A stretch of 64,000 bases of DNA from Paenibacillus agricola (GTDB taxonomy: Bacteria; Bacillota; Bacilli; Paenibacillales; NBRC-103111). The stretch lies in NCBI RefSeq assembly GCF_011440305.1, contig NZ_JAAOIW010000012.1, forward strand, positions 124,001-188,000, written 5' to 3'. Shown one piece after another: positions 31,815-41,333 of the stretch. Both the position numbers and the translations under genes were made by a program. Position 1 is the stretch's first letter, and the number at the start of each line of letters is the position of its first letter. A model generated the notes under the pieces. The model was not told the origin of the DNA, did not search any database, and saw only the letters and a program-made list of their open reading frames with translations.

Positions 31815-34166
31815 ATGCAAGACAATGAGTTAGACATCAGCTTCGGAAAACATAGAGCCGACACGAACTGGAAGCCTGAATATCTATCTTGGGATGAGTT
31901 CGTTGACCGTCTACGTAAGGTGCGCCGGACTGCAGAGACGATGGCGCAGTATAACAAGATGTCGGTGCCGGATAAAGGCAAGGCTAAGGACGGGTCTGCT
32001 TTTGTCGGCGGGCTTGTCCGGGGCGGGCGTAGAAAGAAAGACTCCATCGATACCCGCAGCTTAATCACGCTGGATGTGGATAGGGCTGACGATGACTTCC
32101 CGTTCGCTGTGGAGCTAGTCTTAGGCGGATCTGCTTACGTGATCTATTCGACCCACAGTCACCGTCCAGACAAGCCCAAGTACAGGCTTATTGTGCCCGT
32201 GGGTCGCAATGTAAGCCCCGATGAGTACGCTGCCGTCAGCCGCAAGCTGGCGGAGCAGATCGGTATGGACTATTTTGACAAGACCACGTTTGACGTGCAT
32301 CGCCTCATGTACCTGCCCAGCTGCAGCAAGGATGCAGAGCCGGTGCTGGAAGTATATGAGGGCGATCCATTGGATGTGGAGGGTATCCTGGCTGAGTACG
32401 ACAACTGGCAGGACGTGATGCAGTGGCCACGCCATGTTGATGATAAGGCAGGTCCTCTATTAATTGGAAAGAAGGCTCAGGATCCACGGGAGAAGCATGG
32501 CACGATTGGGCTATTCTGCCGGGCGTATACGATCGAGGAGGGCATCGACTCTTTCCTAAATGAGCAATATTCAACGGGGACAATGCCGAACCGCTATACG
32601 TACTCGGGTGGATCCAGCGGCAATGGGCTAGAGGTATTCCCTGACCAGGAGCTAGCTTACTCGCACCAAGACAGTGACCCTGTAGCTGATGGGCGCACGT
32701 ATAATCTGTTTGACCTTGTGCGTGTCCACAAATTTGGGCATCTCGACGAACGGGTGAAGGAATTTACGCCGGATGCCAAGAAGCCCAGCCATATGGCTAT
32801 GGAACATTTTGCGGCAAAACAGCCTGCTGTAGGGCGACTCAAGATGGCTGAACTGTCTGACGCCTTTGGGGACTTTGATGACAGTATAACCGAGGAGCCA
32901 GATCCCGAAGACAGAAATTGGGAGGGTAAGTTGGAGCTGCACCATAAGAGCTGTGACGTCCTCCCCACTGCCGGTAATGCAGAACTGATCCTCGGTCATG
33001 GAGCCTGGCATGGTGTGCTTGCCTATGACGCCTTTGGTAATTCGGAGGTCATCCGTAAGCCTTTGCCTTGGCGGGAGAGAGAGCGCCCACACAGGCGATA
33101 TGAGCCGTGGCTGGGGGCTGATGACAAGCGGCTCCAACATTGGTTCTCCAAGGTATATAACATCAAGGCGTCGGCTACGATCCAGAATGCCTTTACAGAG
33201 GTCGTGCATATCAATAAATTTCATCCTATTAAAGCGTATATTGAATCTCGTACTTGGGACGGGATCCAACGGGTAGATGATATCTTTATCACCTATTTGG
33301 GCGCCGATGATACCCATTATGTGCGCCAGGCGACTCGTAAAATGCTATTAGCTGCTGTGGCTAGGCTTTATCAGCCAGGTTGCAAGTTTGATGAAATGTT
33401 AGTGCTTGTGGGTCCGCAGGGGGCTGGGAAATCCAGCCTGTTAGCTAAGTTGGGGCGGGAGTGGTTCAGCGATAGCCTGCGTACGTTTGAGAATAAAGAA
33501 GCTGGGGAGCACCTGCAGGCGGGGTGGATCTTCGAGATCGGCGAGCTGTCGGCGCTTAAGAAATCAGAAGTGGATGAGGTTAAGGCGTTTTTGTCCAAGA
33601 CTGAAGACCGATATCGCGTAGCTTATGATCGGCAAGTTTCGGAGTTTCCACGTAAATGCGTGTTTTTCGGTACAACCAATACCCGTGATTTCTTGCGGGA
33701 TGAGACGGGTAACCGCCGCTTTTGGCCTGTGGACGTGGATCCAAAGAAATCCAGGCTTAGCCATTGGGACTATCTTACTGATGAGGTGGTGGGGCAAATC
33801 TGGGCGGAGGCGTTGCACCTATTCAAGGCGGGGGAATCCTTGGAGCTGGACCGGGATGCCGCCGAGATGGCGAAGATGCAGCAAGCGTCTCACTTAGAGA
33901 TAGATCCGCGTGAAGGCATTATTCAGGAATGGCTGGAGACGCAGGTTACCGATGAGATCGGGGAAGATCCCTACTACCACAAACGGGTATGCGCAACTAA
34001 GATTTGGGTCGAGTGTTTAGGGGGAAGACTCGGCATGATGCAGAAATGGGACGCCCGTGCCATCTGTGATATGATGCGGCGCATACCGGGATGGAAAGAG
34101 CTGCCGGGGAAGGTTCGTGTGGCTGGATATGGGCAGAGTGTAGCCTTTGATAAGGTGATTCGTTAA
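31815..34166 (+). CDS. VapE-type primase-helicase
   Basis: A 783-residue replication protein. The N-terminal 200 residues resemble a primase-polymerase domain (LITLDVDRADDDFPF with acidic metal ligands, then HSHRPDKPKYRLIVPVGR). The C-terminal virulence-associated-E helicase has Walker A GPQGAGKSSLLAKLG near residue 533 and the KCVFFGTTNTRDFL sensor followed by GNRRFWPVDVD. It would prime and unwind phage DNA for the family A polymerase. Confidence 0.92.
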   Translation: MQDNELDISFGKHRADTNWKPEYLSWDEFVDRLRKVRRTAETMAQYNKMSVPDKGKAKDGSAFVGGLVRGGRRKKDSIDTRSLITLDVDRADDDFPFAVELVLGGSAYVIYSTHSHRPDKPKYRLIVPVGRNVSPDEYAAVSRKLAEQIGMDYFDKTTFDVHRLMYLPSCSKDAEPVLEVYEGDPLDVEGILAEYDNWQDVMQWPRHVDDKAGPLLIGKKAQDPREKHGTIGLFCRAYTIEEGIDSFLNEQYSTGTMPNRYTYSGGSSGNGLEVFPDQELAYSHQDSDPVADGRTYNLFDLVRVHKFGHLDERVKEFTPDAKKPSHMAMEHFAAKQPAVGRLKMAELSDAFGDFDDSITEEPDPEDRNWEGKLELHHKSCDVLPTAGNAELILGHGAWHGVLAYDAFGNSEVIRKPLPWRERERPHRRYEPWLGADDKRLQHWFSKVYNIKASATIQNAFTEVVHINKFHPIKAYIESRTWDGIQRVDDIFITYLGADDTHYVRQATRKMLLAAVARLYQPGCKFDEMLVLVGPQGAGKSSLLAKLGREWFSDSLRTFENKEAGEHLQAGWIFEIGELSALKKSEVDEVKAFLSKTEDRYRVAYDRQVSEFPRKCVFFGTTNTRDFLRDETGNRRFWPVDVDPKKSRLSHWDYLTDEVVGQIWAEALHLFKAGESLELDRDAAEMAKMQQASHLEIDPREGIIQEWLETQVTDEIGEDPYYHKRVCATKIWVECLGGRLGMMQKWDARAICDMMRRIPGWKELPGKVRVAGYGQSVAFDKVIR

Positions 34167-34183
34167 AAATATCCTATGGGATC

Positions 34184-34360
34184 ATGTGGGATCACCTATT
34201 TTCCAATGATCCCACATATGGTGCTAAGGCATCACATTGACGGATCACTGAAAGCCTAGCCGTACCAAGGTTTAAGACACTGCTGATTCTAATGATTCCA
34301 TATAATTACTATCTTTATAAAAAATTAAATTAACCTATATAGGGATAGGGAATATAGGTT
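34184..34360. other. Intergenic inverted repeats, candidate replication origin
   Basis: The 252-bp gap 34167-34418 holds a perfect 11-bp inverted repeat ATGTGGGATCA/TGATCCCACAT (34184-34217) and a perfect 9-bp repeat AACCTATAT/ATATAGGTT (34332-34360) around a G-rich loop AGGGATAGGGA. A very A/T-rich tract lies between (34285-34331). No gene fits here. The position next to the primase-helicase suits an origin; this is inference. Confidence 0.4.
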
Positions 34361-34418
34361 AAACGCATATACGTCTATACACGTGTGAGAAAGCATCATC
34401 ACTTAGGAGGAAATGGAT

Positions 34419-34706
34419 ATGCGGGAATCAACTTTGGAACGAAGGCTGGTTCGGGAAGTTGAGCGGATTGGTGGGCAAGCGCCGAAATGGGTATCTCCAG
34501 GAAATCGCGGTGTGCCTGACCGGCTTGTCATCCTGCCAGATGGACGGACGTTATACGTCGAGATGAAAGCACCTGGCAAGCCGTTAAGCCCCTTGCAAGC
34601 CAAATGGGCAAAGACGTTACGGGAATTAGGGCATGGGGTTTACAAAATAGATTGCAACGACGGTATCGATCGTTTTATAGCCGAGGTGAAGGCAAATGGA
34701 GTATAA
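34419..34706 (+). CDS. VRR-NUC domain nuclease
   Basis: A 95-residue stand-alone VRR-NUC protein of the PD-(D/E)XK class: ERRLVREVERIGGQAPKWVS, then GVPDRLVILPDGRTLYVEMK with the D...ExK residues. Phages often pair it with an SNF2 helicase, as here (11-nt overlap). AGGAGG is 8 nt before ATG 34419. Confidence 0.93.
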   Translation: MRESTLERRLVREVERIGGQAPKWVSPGNRGVPDRLVILPDGRTLYVEMKAPGKPLSPLQAKWAKTLRELGHGVYKIDCNDGIDRFIAEVKANGV

Positions 34707-36072
34707 GCCACACCAATACCAAGATTATGCAACGGGGCGCATTATAGACACGGAGTATATCGCATTGCTTTTGGAAATGGGTTTAGGTAAAACCGTATCC
34801 ACCCTAACAGCAATCGACCAGTTGCTGAATGATTACTTCGATACCAGCCGTGTGCTGGTGATCGCACCGCTGAGGGTAGCTGACGACACCTGGGCTCGTG
34901 AGGTGACGAAGTGGGACCACCTGCAGCATTTGCGGATATCAAAGGTGCTGGGCAGTGCTGTGGCTAGGCGTAAGGCGTTGAAAGCCGATGCCGACATTTA
35001 CGTAATCAACCGTGAAAATGTGGAATGGTTAGTTGGCGAGCTGGGGACAAGCTGGGATTTCGATACCGTCGTGATCGATGAGATATCCAGCTTCAAGAAC
35101 CCACAGTCCAAACGTTTTAAGGCGCTTCGCCGGGTGCGGCCGATGATTAACCGCGTGATTGGGCTTACAGGCACACCAGCGCCAAACAGCCTCATGGACT
35201 TATGGGCACCCATGTATTTGCTAGACCAGGGGCAAAGGTTGGGAAATACCATAACGAGCTATCGTGACCGGTACTTTACGCCTGGAAAGCGCGATGGGCA
35301 TGTGGTATATAACTGGAACCAGAAAAAAGAATCAGAAGAACGGATCTACGAGGCGATCGGTGATATCGCCGTTAGCATGAAAGCCGAGGATTGGCTGGAG
35401 CTTCCTGAACGTATTGACCGCGTAGTACTGGTTAAGCTTTCAGCTTCAGCAAAGGCGCTTTACGACCAGCTGGAGGAGGATCTGCTGTTGCCTTACGCTG
35501 ACGCCGATGTCGTGGCGAATACAGCAGCCGTGTTATCGATGAAGCTGTTGCAGATGGCATCCGGTGCTGTGTATGACGAGGATCGCGGCGTTAAGCTGAT
35601 CCACGACGCCAAGCTGGATGCACTGGAGGACATTATCGAGGCAGCACAAGGTAAGCCAGTCATGGTGTTTTACAATTTCAAGCATAGCCTGAGCCGGATC
35701 CAAGAGCGATTCCCGCAAACCCGTATCCTGCGCAAGGGCAAAGACGGCAACCAAGACATCGCCGAGTGGAATGGCGACCAGATCCCCCTTTTGCTGCTGC
35801 ACCCTAAGAGCGCAGGGCATGGGCTTAACCTCCAAGATAGTAGCTGCCAGACCGTTGTTTGGTACGACCAGATCTGGAGCCTGGAGGAAGACCAGCAGAG
35901 CAATGCACGGGTACACAGGCAAGGTCAGACACGCAGAATTGTGGTCCTAAGGCTTGTCGCTGAGGGGACGATGGATGAAGAGGCAGTATCAGCCTTGGAG
36001 CGTAAAGCAGCAGGCCAGGACGCTTTGATGGATGCGGTGAAGGCGAGAATCGATAAGGTGGCGAGCGCATGA
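34696..36072 (+). CDS. SNF2-family DEAD/DEAH helicase
   Basis: A 458-residue superfamily 2 ATPase. Walker A is EMGLGKT at residues 27-33, the DEAH-like box is VVIDEISSFKN near 124, motif III GLTGTPAPNSL near 160, and the C-terminal motif VI region reads DQQSNARVHRQGQTRRIVV. It likely works with the VRR-NUC nuclease on branched replication intermediates. Confidence 0.93.
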   Translation: MEYKPHQYQDYATGRIIDTEYIALLLEMGLGKTVSTLTAIDQLLNDYFDTSRVLVIAPLRVADDTWAREVTKWDHLQHLRISKVLGSAVARRKALKADADIYVINRENVEWLVGELGTSWDFDTVVIDEISSFKNPQSKRFKALRRVRPMINRVIGLTGTPAPNSLMDLWAPMYLLDQGQRLGNTITSYRDRYFTPGKRDGHVVYNWNQKKESEERIYEAIGDIAVSMKAEDWLELPERIDRVVLVKLSASAKALYDQLEEDLLLPYADADVVANTAAVLSMKLLQMASGAVYDEDRGVKLIHDAKLDALEDIIEAAQGKPVMVFYNFKHSLSRIQERFPQTRILRKGKDGNQDIAEWNGDQIPLLLLHPKSAGHGLNLQDSSCQTVVWYDQIWSLEEDQQSNARVHRQGQTRRIVVLRLVAEGTMDEEAVSALERKAAGQDALMDAVKARIDKVASA

Positions 36073-36335
36073 ACCCGATCAAGAAACGGAAAATACGCCA
36101 GCGGATCCAGCAGGCGACGGATGAAGCCTTTTGGGATTTGATGAACACCGCCCACACCAAAGCCTACCAGCTGGGGCAAAAGCATATCCGTGAGGCCATG
36201 GAGTGCACGGCAGGCATTAGTAAAAAGCAGGTAGCTGCCGTGCTGGCGAAAGCCGAGGAAATTTGTACACAGTGGGACGGGCTTACGGTGACATCAATTA
36301 CCGTTGAGGATACAGAGCTTAAAGAGTTGAGATAA
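36069..36335 (+). CDS. Hypothetical helical phage protein
   Basis: An 88-residue protein overlapping the helicase stop by ATGA. Mostly helical and basic at the N-terminus (MNPIKKRKIRQRIQQATDEA). No motif recognised. Confidence 0.65.
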   Translation: MNPIKKRKIRQRIQQATDEAFWDLMNTAHTKAYQLGQKHIREAMECTAGISKKQVAAVLAKAEEICTQWDGLTVTSITVEDTELKELR

Positions 36336-36374
36336 CCTGAAACGCTTGGGAATTTGACAACAGGGGGATAGCGT

Positions 36375-36848
36375 ATGAAGCTGTGGGTCGAGGAACTATT
36401 AGCGGAATACAACCAGGGTAAAAACCAGCTGCTGAAATATAGGGATCGCCTGGATCCAGAGGACAAGCTACAGAAGGAGGAGTCGCTGATCGTGGACAGC
36501 ATGATCAGCGATATGAATTACTCGATCGAGTGGCTGCGGCGCGGAAGGCGTCCAGGCAGTATGCGCGGGGTAGACAGAAAGGATGCCTATCCCCGTGCTG
36601 CCTTGATGGATATGGATCTATTCCCGTCACTCGACATCGAGCCGCAAGAGGTACAGCTTACCGATGAACGCAAGAAGCAAATGGTCGAAGTGCTACTTTT
36701 ACTTTCCAAACGGGAGAGACAGTGCTACCTGCTGCACATGGTCCAAGGCATGAGCCTAGCGGAGATCGGTGCGGAACTGGATATGGCAAAGGGCGCTGTG
36801 CAGACATATATCCTAAGAGCAAAAACCAAGGTAGGACAAGCGGTTTAG
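36375..36848 (+). CDS. Sigma-70 region 4-like late regulator
   Basis: A 157-residue protein. The C-terminal 55 residues form a sigma region 4 helix-turn-helix (LLSKRERQCYLLHMVQGMSL, then AEIGAELDMAKGAVQTYILR). It is last in the early block and directly before the terminase region, the position of ArpU/late-transcription regulators in Firmicute phages. Confidence 0.82.
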   Translation: MKLWVEELLAEYNQGKNQLLKYRDRLDPEDKLQKEESLIVDSMISDMNYSIEWLRRGRRPGSMRGVDRKDAYPRAALMDMDLFPSLDIEPQEVQLTDERKKQMVEVLLLLSKRERQCYLLHMVQGMSLAEIGAELDMAKGAVQTYILRAKTKVGQAV

Positions 36849-36955
36849 GGCATTTTGTATTACGCTTGTATTACGATTTAGCCTTTATATATAGAGGGAC
36901 TAATTTCGACACTGGGCGTGGTTAATATCGCAACTAAGAGTCTCGGCATGATCGA

Positions 36956-36988
36956 ATAGGCCCGCAGCATACGCTGTGGGCCTATTCC
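36956..36988 (+). terminator. Terminator-like hairpin after the early block
   Basis: TAGGCCCGCAGC pairs with GCTGTGGGCCTA around an ATAC loop and is followed by TTCCCTTTGTT. It separates the early operon from the terminase region. Confidence 0.65.
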
Positions 36989-36997
36989 CTTTGTTAT

Positions 36998-37229
36998 GCA
37001 TAAACGGTGTATATCAGCGTGGAAGTTGCTGTTTACAACTGCAATCAATAAATTCAAGAATGGCGCAGTGGCGCGGTTTTCTGTGATATTGCATAAACGC
37101 TGCATAAATCATATTCGCCAAACGTTAAAAATAAGCCCGATGTATCGCGGTTTGCCGCGGCAATCGGGAAAAGTACTTATGTACAAAAGGCATGATTTAT
37201 ACATAAGTCCGTGCATAAACATTGCATAG
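36998..37229. repeat. GCATAAAC iterons and dyads before the terminase small subunit
   Basis: GCATAAAC occurs at 36998, 37091 and 37213, with shorter copies GCATAAA at 37102 and GCATAG at 37224. Between them lie a hairpin (CCCGAT...CGCGG tttg CCGCG...ATCGGG, 37136-37168) and a perfect dyad ACTTATGT/ACATAAGT (37177-37208). The gap 36849-37254 holds no convincing gene. A packaging (pac/cos) role is inferred from position. Confidence 0.5.
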
Positions 37230-37254
37230 ACAATCGGGGGTGAGGTGCCATGTT

Positions 37255-38184
37255 GTGTCGGATGAAATTAGACTAAAAGCAGAAGCTGATTATAATCTAG
37301 GTATGAAATATAAAGAGCTCGCTGTAAAATACGAGGTCACTTTAAACACAATCAAGTCCTGGAAGACAAGGCATAAATGGGCACGTAAAAGTGTGCACAC
37401 AAAAAAGGAAATGGTGCACACAAACGAAAAAAGTGTGCACACAAAACCAAAGAGGCCTGAGCCGCCTCCTGAGCCTGAATTGGATAAGCTTCCTGAGAAG
37501 TGGCAGCTTTTCGTGATGGAGTACCAAAAGGACTTTAACGCAACCCGAGCAGCGATGGCTGCCGGCTACAGCAAGCGAACAGCCTACTCGATAGGTTGGG
37601 AGTTGTTGAGAAAGCCGGACATACAAGCGGCAAACCAGAGGTATCGAGAATCGATGACCGGTGAGCTTGGCTTATCCGTACAAAGGGTTGTCCTGGAATA
37701 CATGAAAATCGCATTTGCAGATCCAGGGGACATCATAGACTTTGGAGTTAGCAATGAGATTCGGATGGACTCGGAAGGTCAGCCTATTCTTCATCCCGAA
37801 ACCTATGAGCCGCTGACGTATAAAAGCCAATTCGTGACGCTGCGAAACAGTGACGAGATTGACGGATCGCTGATCAGCGAGATCAAGCAAGGCAAGGACG
37901 GCGTATCGATCAAGCTCCACGACAAAATGAAAGCCCTGGAAGCCTTGACCCGGTATATGGACGTGCTGCCAGACCACCATCGCCGCATGATCGAGGAGAA
38001 GAAGCTGGAGCTGCAGCGTGAGCAGGTGGCGATCGCTAAGACCAAGGCTAACGGCGATGACCCTCCAGGAGCCCAGGACGATGGTTTCTTCGATGCCTTG
38101 AAAGCCTCGGCAAAGGAGGTATGGGCAGATGAAATTGAAGCCGGCGACGTTCCGTTGGAAACCGTTTTCGACGAAACAGATTAA
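37255..38184 (+). CDS. Terminase small subunit
   Basis: A 309-residue protein that recognises phage DNA for packaging. The N-terminus carries a YqaS-like helix-turn-helix ([20 protein letters not shown], then [17 protein letters not shown]). Terminase_2 follows from about residue 75 ([20 protein letters not shown]). GTG 37255 is chosen because GGTGAGGTG is 7 nt upstream. Between the two domains the DNA contains three GTGCACACAAA repeats. The gene overlaps the large subunit by 56 nt. Confidence 0.9.
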   Translation: MSDEIRLKAEADYNLGMKYKELAVKYEVTLNTIKSWKTRHKWARKSVHTKKEMVHTNEKSVHTKPKRPEPPPEPELDKLPEKWQLFVMEYQKDFNATRAAMAAGYSKRTAYSIGWELLRKPDIQAANQRYRESMTGELGLSVQRVVLEYMKIAFADPGDIIDFGVSNEIRMDSEGQPILHPETYEPLTYKSQFVTLRNSDEIDGSLISEIKQGKDGVSIKLHDKMKALEALTRYMDVLPDHHRRMIEEKKLELQREQVAIAKTKANGDDPPGAQDDGFFDALKASAKEVWADEIEAGDVPLETVFDETD

Positions 38185-39412
38185 GGTTTTAACCTGGTGG
38201 ATGCCAGAGAGCCCACATAAGGATAAGGACGCGCTGATCGCTGACGGATCCGTAAGGGCAGGCAAGACCGTGTCCATGACCTTCAGCTTCGTTGTATGGG
38301 CTACCCATACGTTTGTTAACGAGCAGCTAGGTATGGCAGGTAAAACCATCGGATCGCTACGCAGGAACGTTGTGGGACCTCTTAAACGTATGCTGCAGAG
38401 CAGGGGATACCGTGTCCACGATGACCGCACACAGAATGTGCTCACGATCAGCCTGGGGTTAGTGTCGAACCACTTCTTCCTGTTTGGCGGGAAGGATGAG
38501 CGATCGCAAGACCTGATCGCCGGGATCACGCTAGCGGGTATGTTGTTCGATGAGGTAGCGCTGATGCCTCGCAGTTTTGTTGACCAGGCTGTCGCACGTT
38601 GTTCGGTAGAGGGCTCCAAGTTTTGGTTTAACTGTAACCCCGCGGGACCGTATCACTGGTTCAAGCTGGAATGGCTGGATCAGCTGCAGAAGAAGCACGC
38701 GCTACATCTGCATTTCACCATGTCGGACAATTTGTCGCTATCGCCGCAAACACGGGAGAGATACCAGCGCATGTTTACCGGCATATTCTACAAGCGCTAC
38801 ATCTTGGGCTTGTGGGTAATGGCGGAGGGTATTATTTACGATATGTGGGACGATGAGCTCAACACGTTTGATGATGAGGATCTGATACCCGGATTCAAGT
38901 CGCTTGCCCGCAGATATATCGCAGTTGATTACGGCACGAGTAACCCGATGGTATTTTTGGACATATGGGATGATGGGGATGTGTGCTGGATCCTGAATGA
39001 ATATTATTACGATGGCAGGGCTAAGGGTGTCCAGAAAGAGGATAGCCAGTACGCGGAGGACTTCATGGCGTTTATCGAAGCTGACCGCGACCGGCTGCAG
39101 TACACCATTATCGATCCATCCGCAGCCAGTTTCAAAGTGGCGCTGCGTAACCGTGGCGTCCGGATCAAGGATGCAGATAACGATGTGGAGGACGGAATCC
39201 GGAACGTTTCGACCATGATGGCTAAGCGCAAGCTCAGAGTGCATAGTAAGAACTGTCCTAATTTCCTAAAGGAACGAGCTTCCTACATATGGGATGAGAA
39301 GGCCCGGGAGCGAGGCGTCGAACAGCCAACGAAGCAATTTGACCACGCTATGGACGGTACAAGGTATTTTGTAAAAACGATCATTAAGCCGCGCCGGTTG
39401 GCGGCAGCGTAA
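38129..39412 (+). CDS. Terminase large subunit, PBSX family
   Basis: A 427-residue packaging motor. ATPase Walker A is GSVRAGKT at residues 40-47 and Walker B is GMLFDEVAL near 140. The C-terminal nuclease domain has [17 protein letters not shown] with the first catalytic Asp and [19 protein letters not shown] with the second. AAAGGAGGT lies 8 nt before the ATG. Confidence 0.95.
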   Translation: MKLKPATFRWKPFSTKQIKVLTWWMPESPHKDKDALIADGSVRAGKTVSMTFSFVVWATHTFVNEQLGMAGKTIGSLRRNVVGPLKRMLQSRGYRVHDDRTQNVLTISLGLVSNHFFLFGGKDERSQDLIAGITLAGMLFDEVALMPRSFVDQAVARCSVEGSKFWFNCNPAGPYHWFKLEWLDQLQKKHALHLHFTMSDNLSLSPQTRERYQRMFTGIFYKRYILGLWVMAEGIIYDMWDDELNTFDDEDLIPGFKSLARRYIAVDYGTSNPMVFLDIWDDGDVCWILNEYYYDGRAKGVQKEDSQYAEDFMAFIEADRDRLQYTIIDPSAASFKVALRNRGVRIKDADNDVEDGIRNVSTMMAKRKLRVHSKNCPNFLKERASYIWDEKARERGVEQPTKQFDHAMDGTRYFVKTIIKPRRLAAA

Positions 39413-39481
39413 AAGAAAGTAAGCTGGATTAAAAAGGAAATAGTCGCCTCCTGTCGAAAGGGAATGGGGGGAGGTGATAAA

Positions 39482-39718
39482 TTGAAAATAGAAACTTTAA
39501 ATTTGGAAATTCTGGGGGCGACTTTACTCAGAATTGCACCCGTGGCATTAAAAGCTAACCATAAATGGCCTAAATCGACTTTAAAAGATTATGTTCTACC
39601 TGAAGAAGGTTCGGAAGCCGACTTTGTAAGGGATCTATTCACTATGGAGACACAAGCTATTGTCGATAAATGGTATGGCGGAGATGACAATGCCGCTGGA
39701 TTCCTTTTTAGTAAATAA
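39482..39718 (+). CDS. Small accessory gene between terminase and portal
   Basis: A 78-residue protein (MKIETLNLEILGATLLRIAP). TTG 39482 is supported by GGGAGGTGATAAA directly upstream. It is followed at once by its own terminator, so it looks like an inserted accessory gene. No motif recognised. Confidence 0.65.
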   Translation: MKIETLNLEILGATLLRIAPVALKANHKWPKSTLKDYVLPEEGSEADFVRDLFTMETQAIVDKWYGGDDNAAGFLFSK

Positions 39719-39731
39719 TAATTTGTGAGCC

Positions 39732-39759
39732 AAGCACCCTAACAGGTGCTTTTTATTTT
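39732..39759 (+). terminator. Terminator between accessory gene and portal
   Basis: AAGCACC ctaaca GGTGCTT followed by TTTATTTT. It sits inside the late operon, so late transcription must read through it or restart. Confidence 0.8.
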
Positions 39760-39779
39760 GCGTAGAAAGGAGGGATAAC

Positions 39780-41333
39780 TTGTCGAAACGTAAACGAAAG
39801 CAGGCTGCCACAGACGCTAGACAGCCTCCTGTTGCCACTGAGATGCCACAACCTAAGTTGTCCAGAGGATTAACGACAGATGCATTCAGCAACCAACTGG
39901 CACGGTTAGGCTTTGGCACACCAAACCTGATCGAGGGTACCGAGTATCCGTTGACCAGGCTAACGCAGAATTACCAGCTCATGAACAGCTTGTACCGTTC
40001 ACACTGGATCATAAGGCGAGTGATCGATACCATTCCGGAAGACATGACACGGAACTGGATTACGATTACCACGCAGCTGGATCCGGACATGATCCGTCGT
40101 TTGGATAAGATCTGGAGGGTACGTAAGGTTAAGTCGAAGATTCTGCAAGGGTTGAAGTGGGGCAGGCTATATGGCGGTGCTGTCGGGCTTATCATGATTG
40201 AGGGGCACCAAGATGTGCTGGAGCAGCCGCTTGATTTCGACACGATTATGCCAGGCAGCTTTAAAGGGCTCATGATCTTGGATCGCTGGTCCGGTGTAAC
40301 GCCAAGCTCTGAACTGGTTGACGATATCGACGATCCTGATTTTGGGTTGCCTGAGACATACCAAGTAACGACCGATAAAGGCGCCACGATGAAAGTCCAC
40401 CACAGTCGGATCCTGCGTTTTATCGGGAGAGAGCTGCCGCATTGGGAGCAGATTGCAGAAATGTACTGGGGCGCATCGGAGGTTGAGGTCGTTTATGATG
40501 AGCTCAAGAAACGGGATAACACTAGCGCCAATATTGCACAGCTGGTGTTTTTGGCTAACCTTCGTGTGCTGAAGATGGGTGATCTAGGAGAGTTGTTATC
40601 CGTAACGGATACCCAAAACCAGTCCGATGTGTATAACACGCTTCAAGCGCAGAATTGGCTCATGAGCAACATGGGTATGCACATCCTTAGTAAAGATGAC
40701 AGTTTCGAAACCCACCAATACAGCTTTGGCGGACTAAACGAGATATACGAAAGCTTCATGCTGGATATGGCAGGAGCTAGTATGATCCCGGTTACTAAGC
40801 TGTTTGGTCGGGCTCCTGCAGGTATGAACGCCACTGGCGAATCGGATATGCAGAATTACTATGAGGTTGTGCAGCAGGGGCAGGAAACCTCACTGGCGCC
40901 TATCCTAGACAAGTTGCTCCCGATCATGTGCATGTCAGAGTTTGGTGCGATCCCCGATGATCTGGATTATAAGTTTGACCCGATCCGGACGCCCGATGAC
41001 AAGGAGATCGCGGAACTGGTCGATAAGAAAACGACATCAATCGCCGATGTGTACACTGCCGGGCTTATCAGTCAGAAAACAGCGATGAAGGAATTAAAGC
41101 AGATGAGCGAGACTACCGGCATGTTTACGAATATCAGTGACGAGGATATTGAACTAGCAGACAGCAGCATCGATGATCCAGGTGAGCTGCTTCCGCCAAT
41201 GGGAGGAGGGATAGATCCATATGGCCAGCCTTTGGGCACCAAAGAGGCGGATCGAACAGGCTTACCAGCGATCCCTCCGATCGGCGATGCAAAGCCTAGC
41301 AAATTTGCTAGCTGGTTTAAACGATCCAAGTGA
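39780..41333 (+). CDS. Portal protein, DUF1073 family
   Basis: A 517-residue portal. DUF1073 features include NQLARLGFGTPNLIEGTEYP, RSHWIIRRVIDTIPEDMTRN and KLFGRAPAGMNATGESDMQN. The C-terminus is Gly/Pro-rich and ends with a lysine-rich segment. The TTG start at 39780 has AAAGGAGGG upstream. Its last 113 bp overlap the head morphogenesis gene in another frame. Confidence 0.93.
   Translation: MSKRKRKQAATDARQPPVATEMPQPKLSRGLTTDAFSNQLARLGFGTPNLIEGTEYPLTRLTQNYQLMNSLYRSHWIIRRVIDTIPEDMTRNWITITTQLDPDMIRRLDKIWRVRKVKSKILQGLKWGRLYGGAVGLIMIEGHQDVLEQPLDFDTIMPGSFKGLMILDRWSGVTPSSELVDDIDDPDFGLPETYQVTTDKGATMKVHHSRILRFIGRELPHWEQIAEMYWGASEVEVVYDELKKRDNTSANIAQLVFLANLRVLKMGDLGELLSVTDTQNQSDVYNTLQAQNWLMSNMGMHILSKDDSFETHQYSFGGLNEIYESFMLDMAGASMIPVTKLFGRAPAGMNATGESDMQNYYEVVQQGQETSLAPILDKLLPIMCMSEFGAIPDDLDYKFDPIRTPDDKEIAELVDKKTTSIADVYTAGLISQKTAMKELKQMSETTGMFTNISDEDIELADSSIDDPGELLPPMGGGIDPYGQPLGTKEADRTGLPAIPPIGDAKPSKFASWFKRSK

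Noticed and set aside
39780-41333. Possible anti-CBASS (Acb1) function of the DUF1073 protein
   Set aside because: Some databases link DUF1073 to Acb1, but no paired HxT phosphodiesterase motifs are visible; the sequence is a plain portal.
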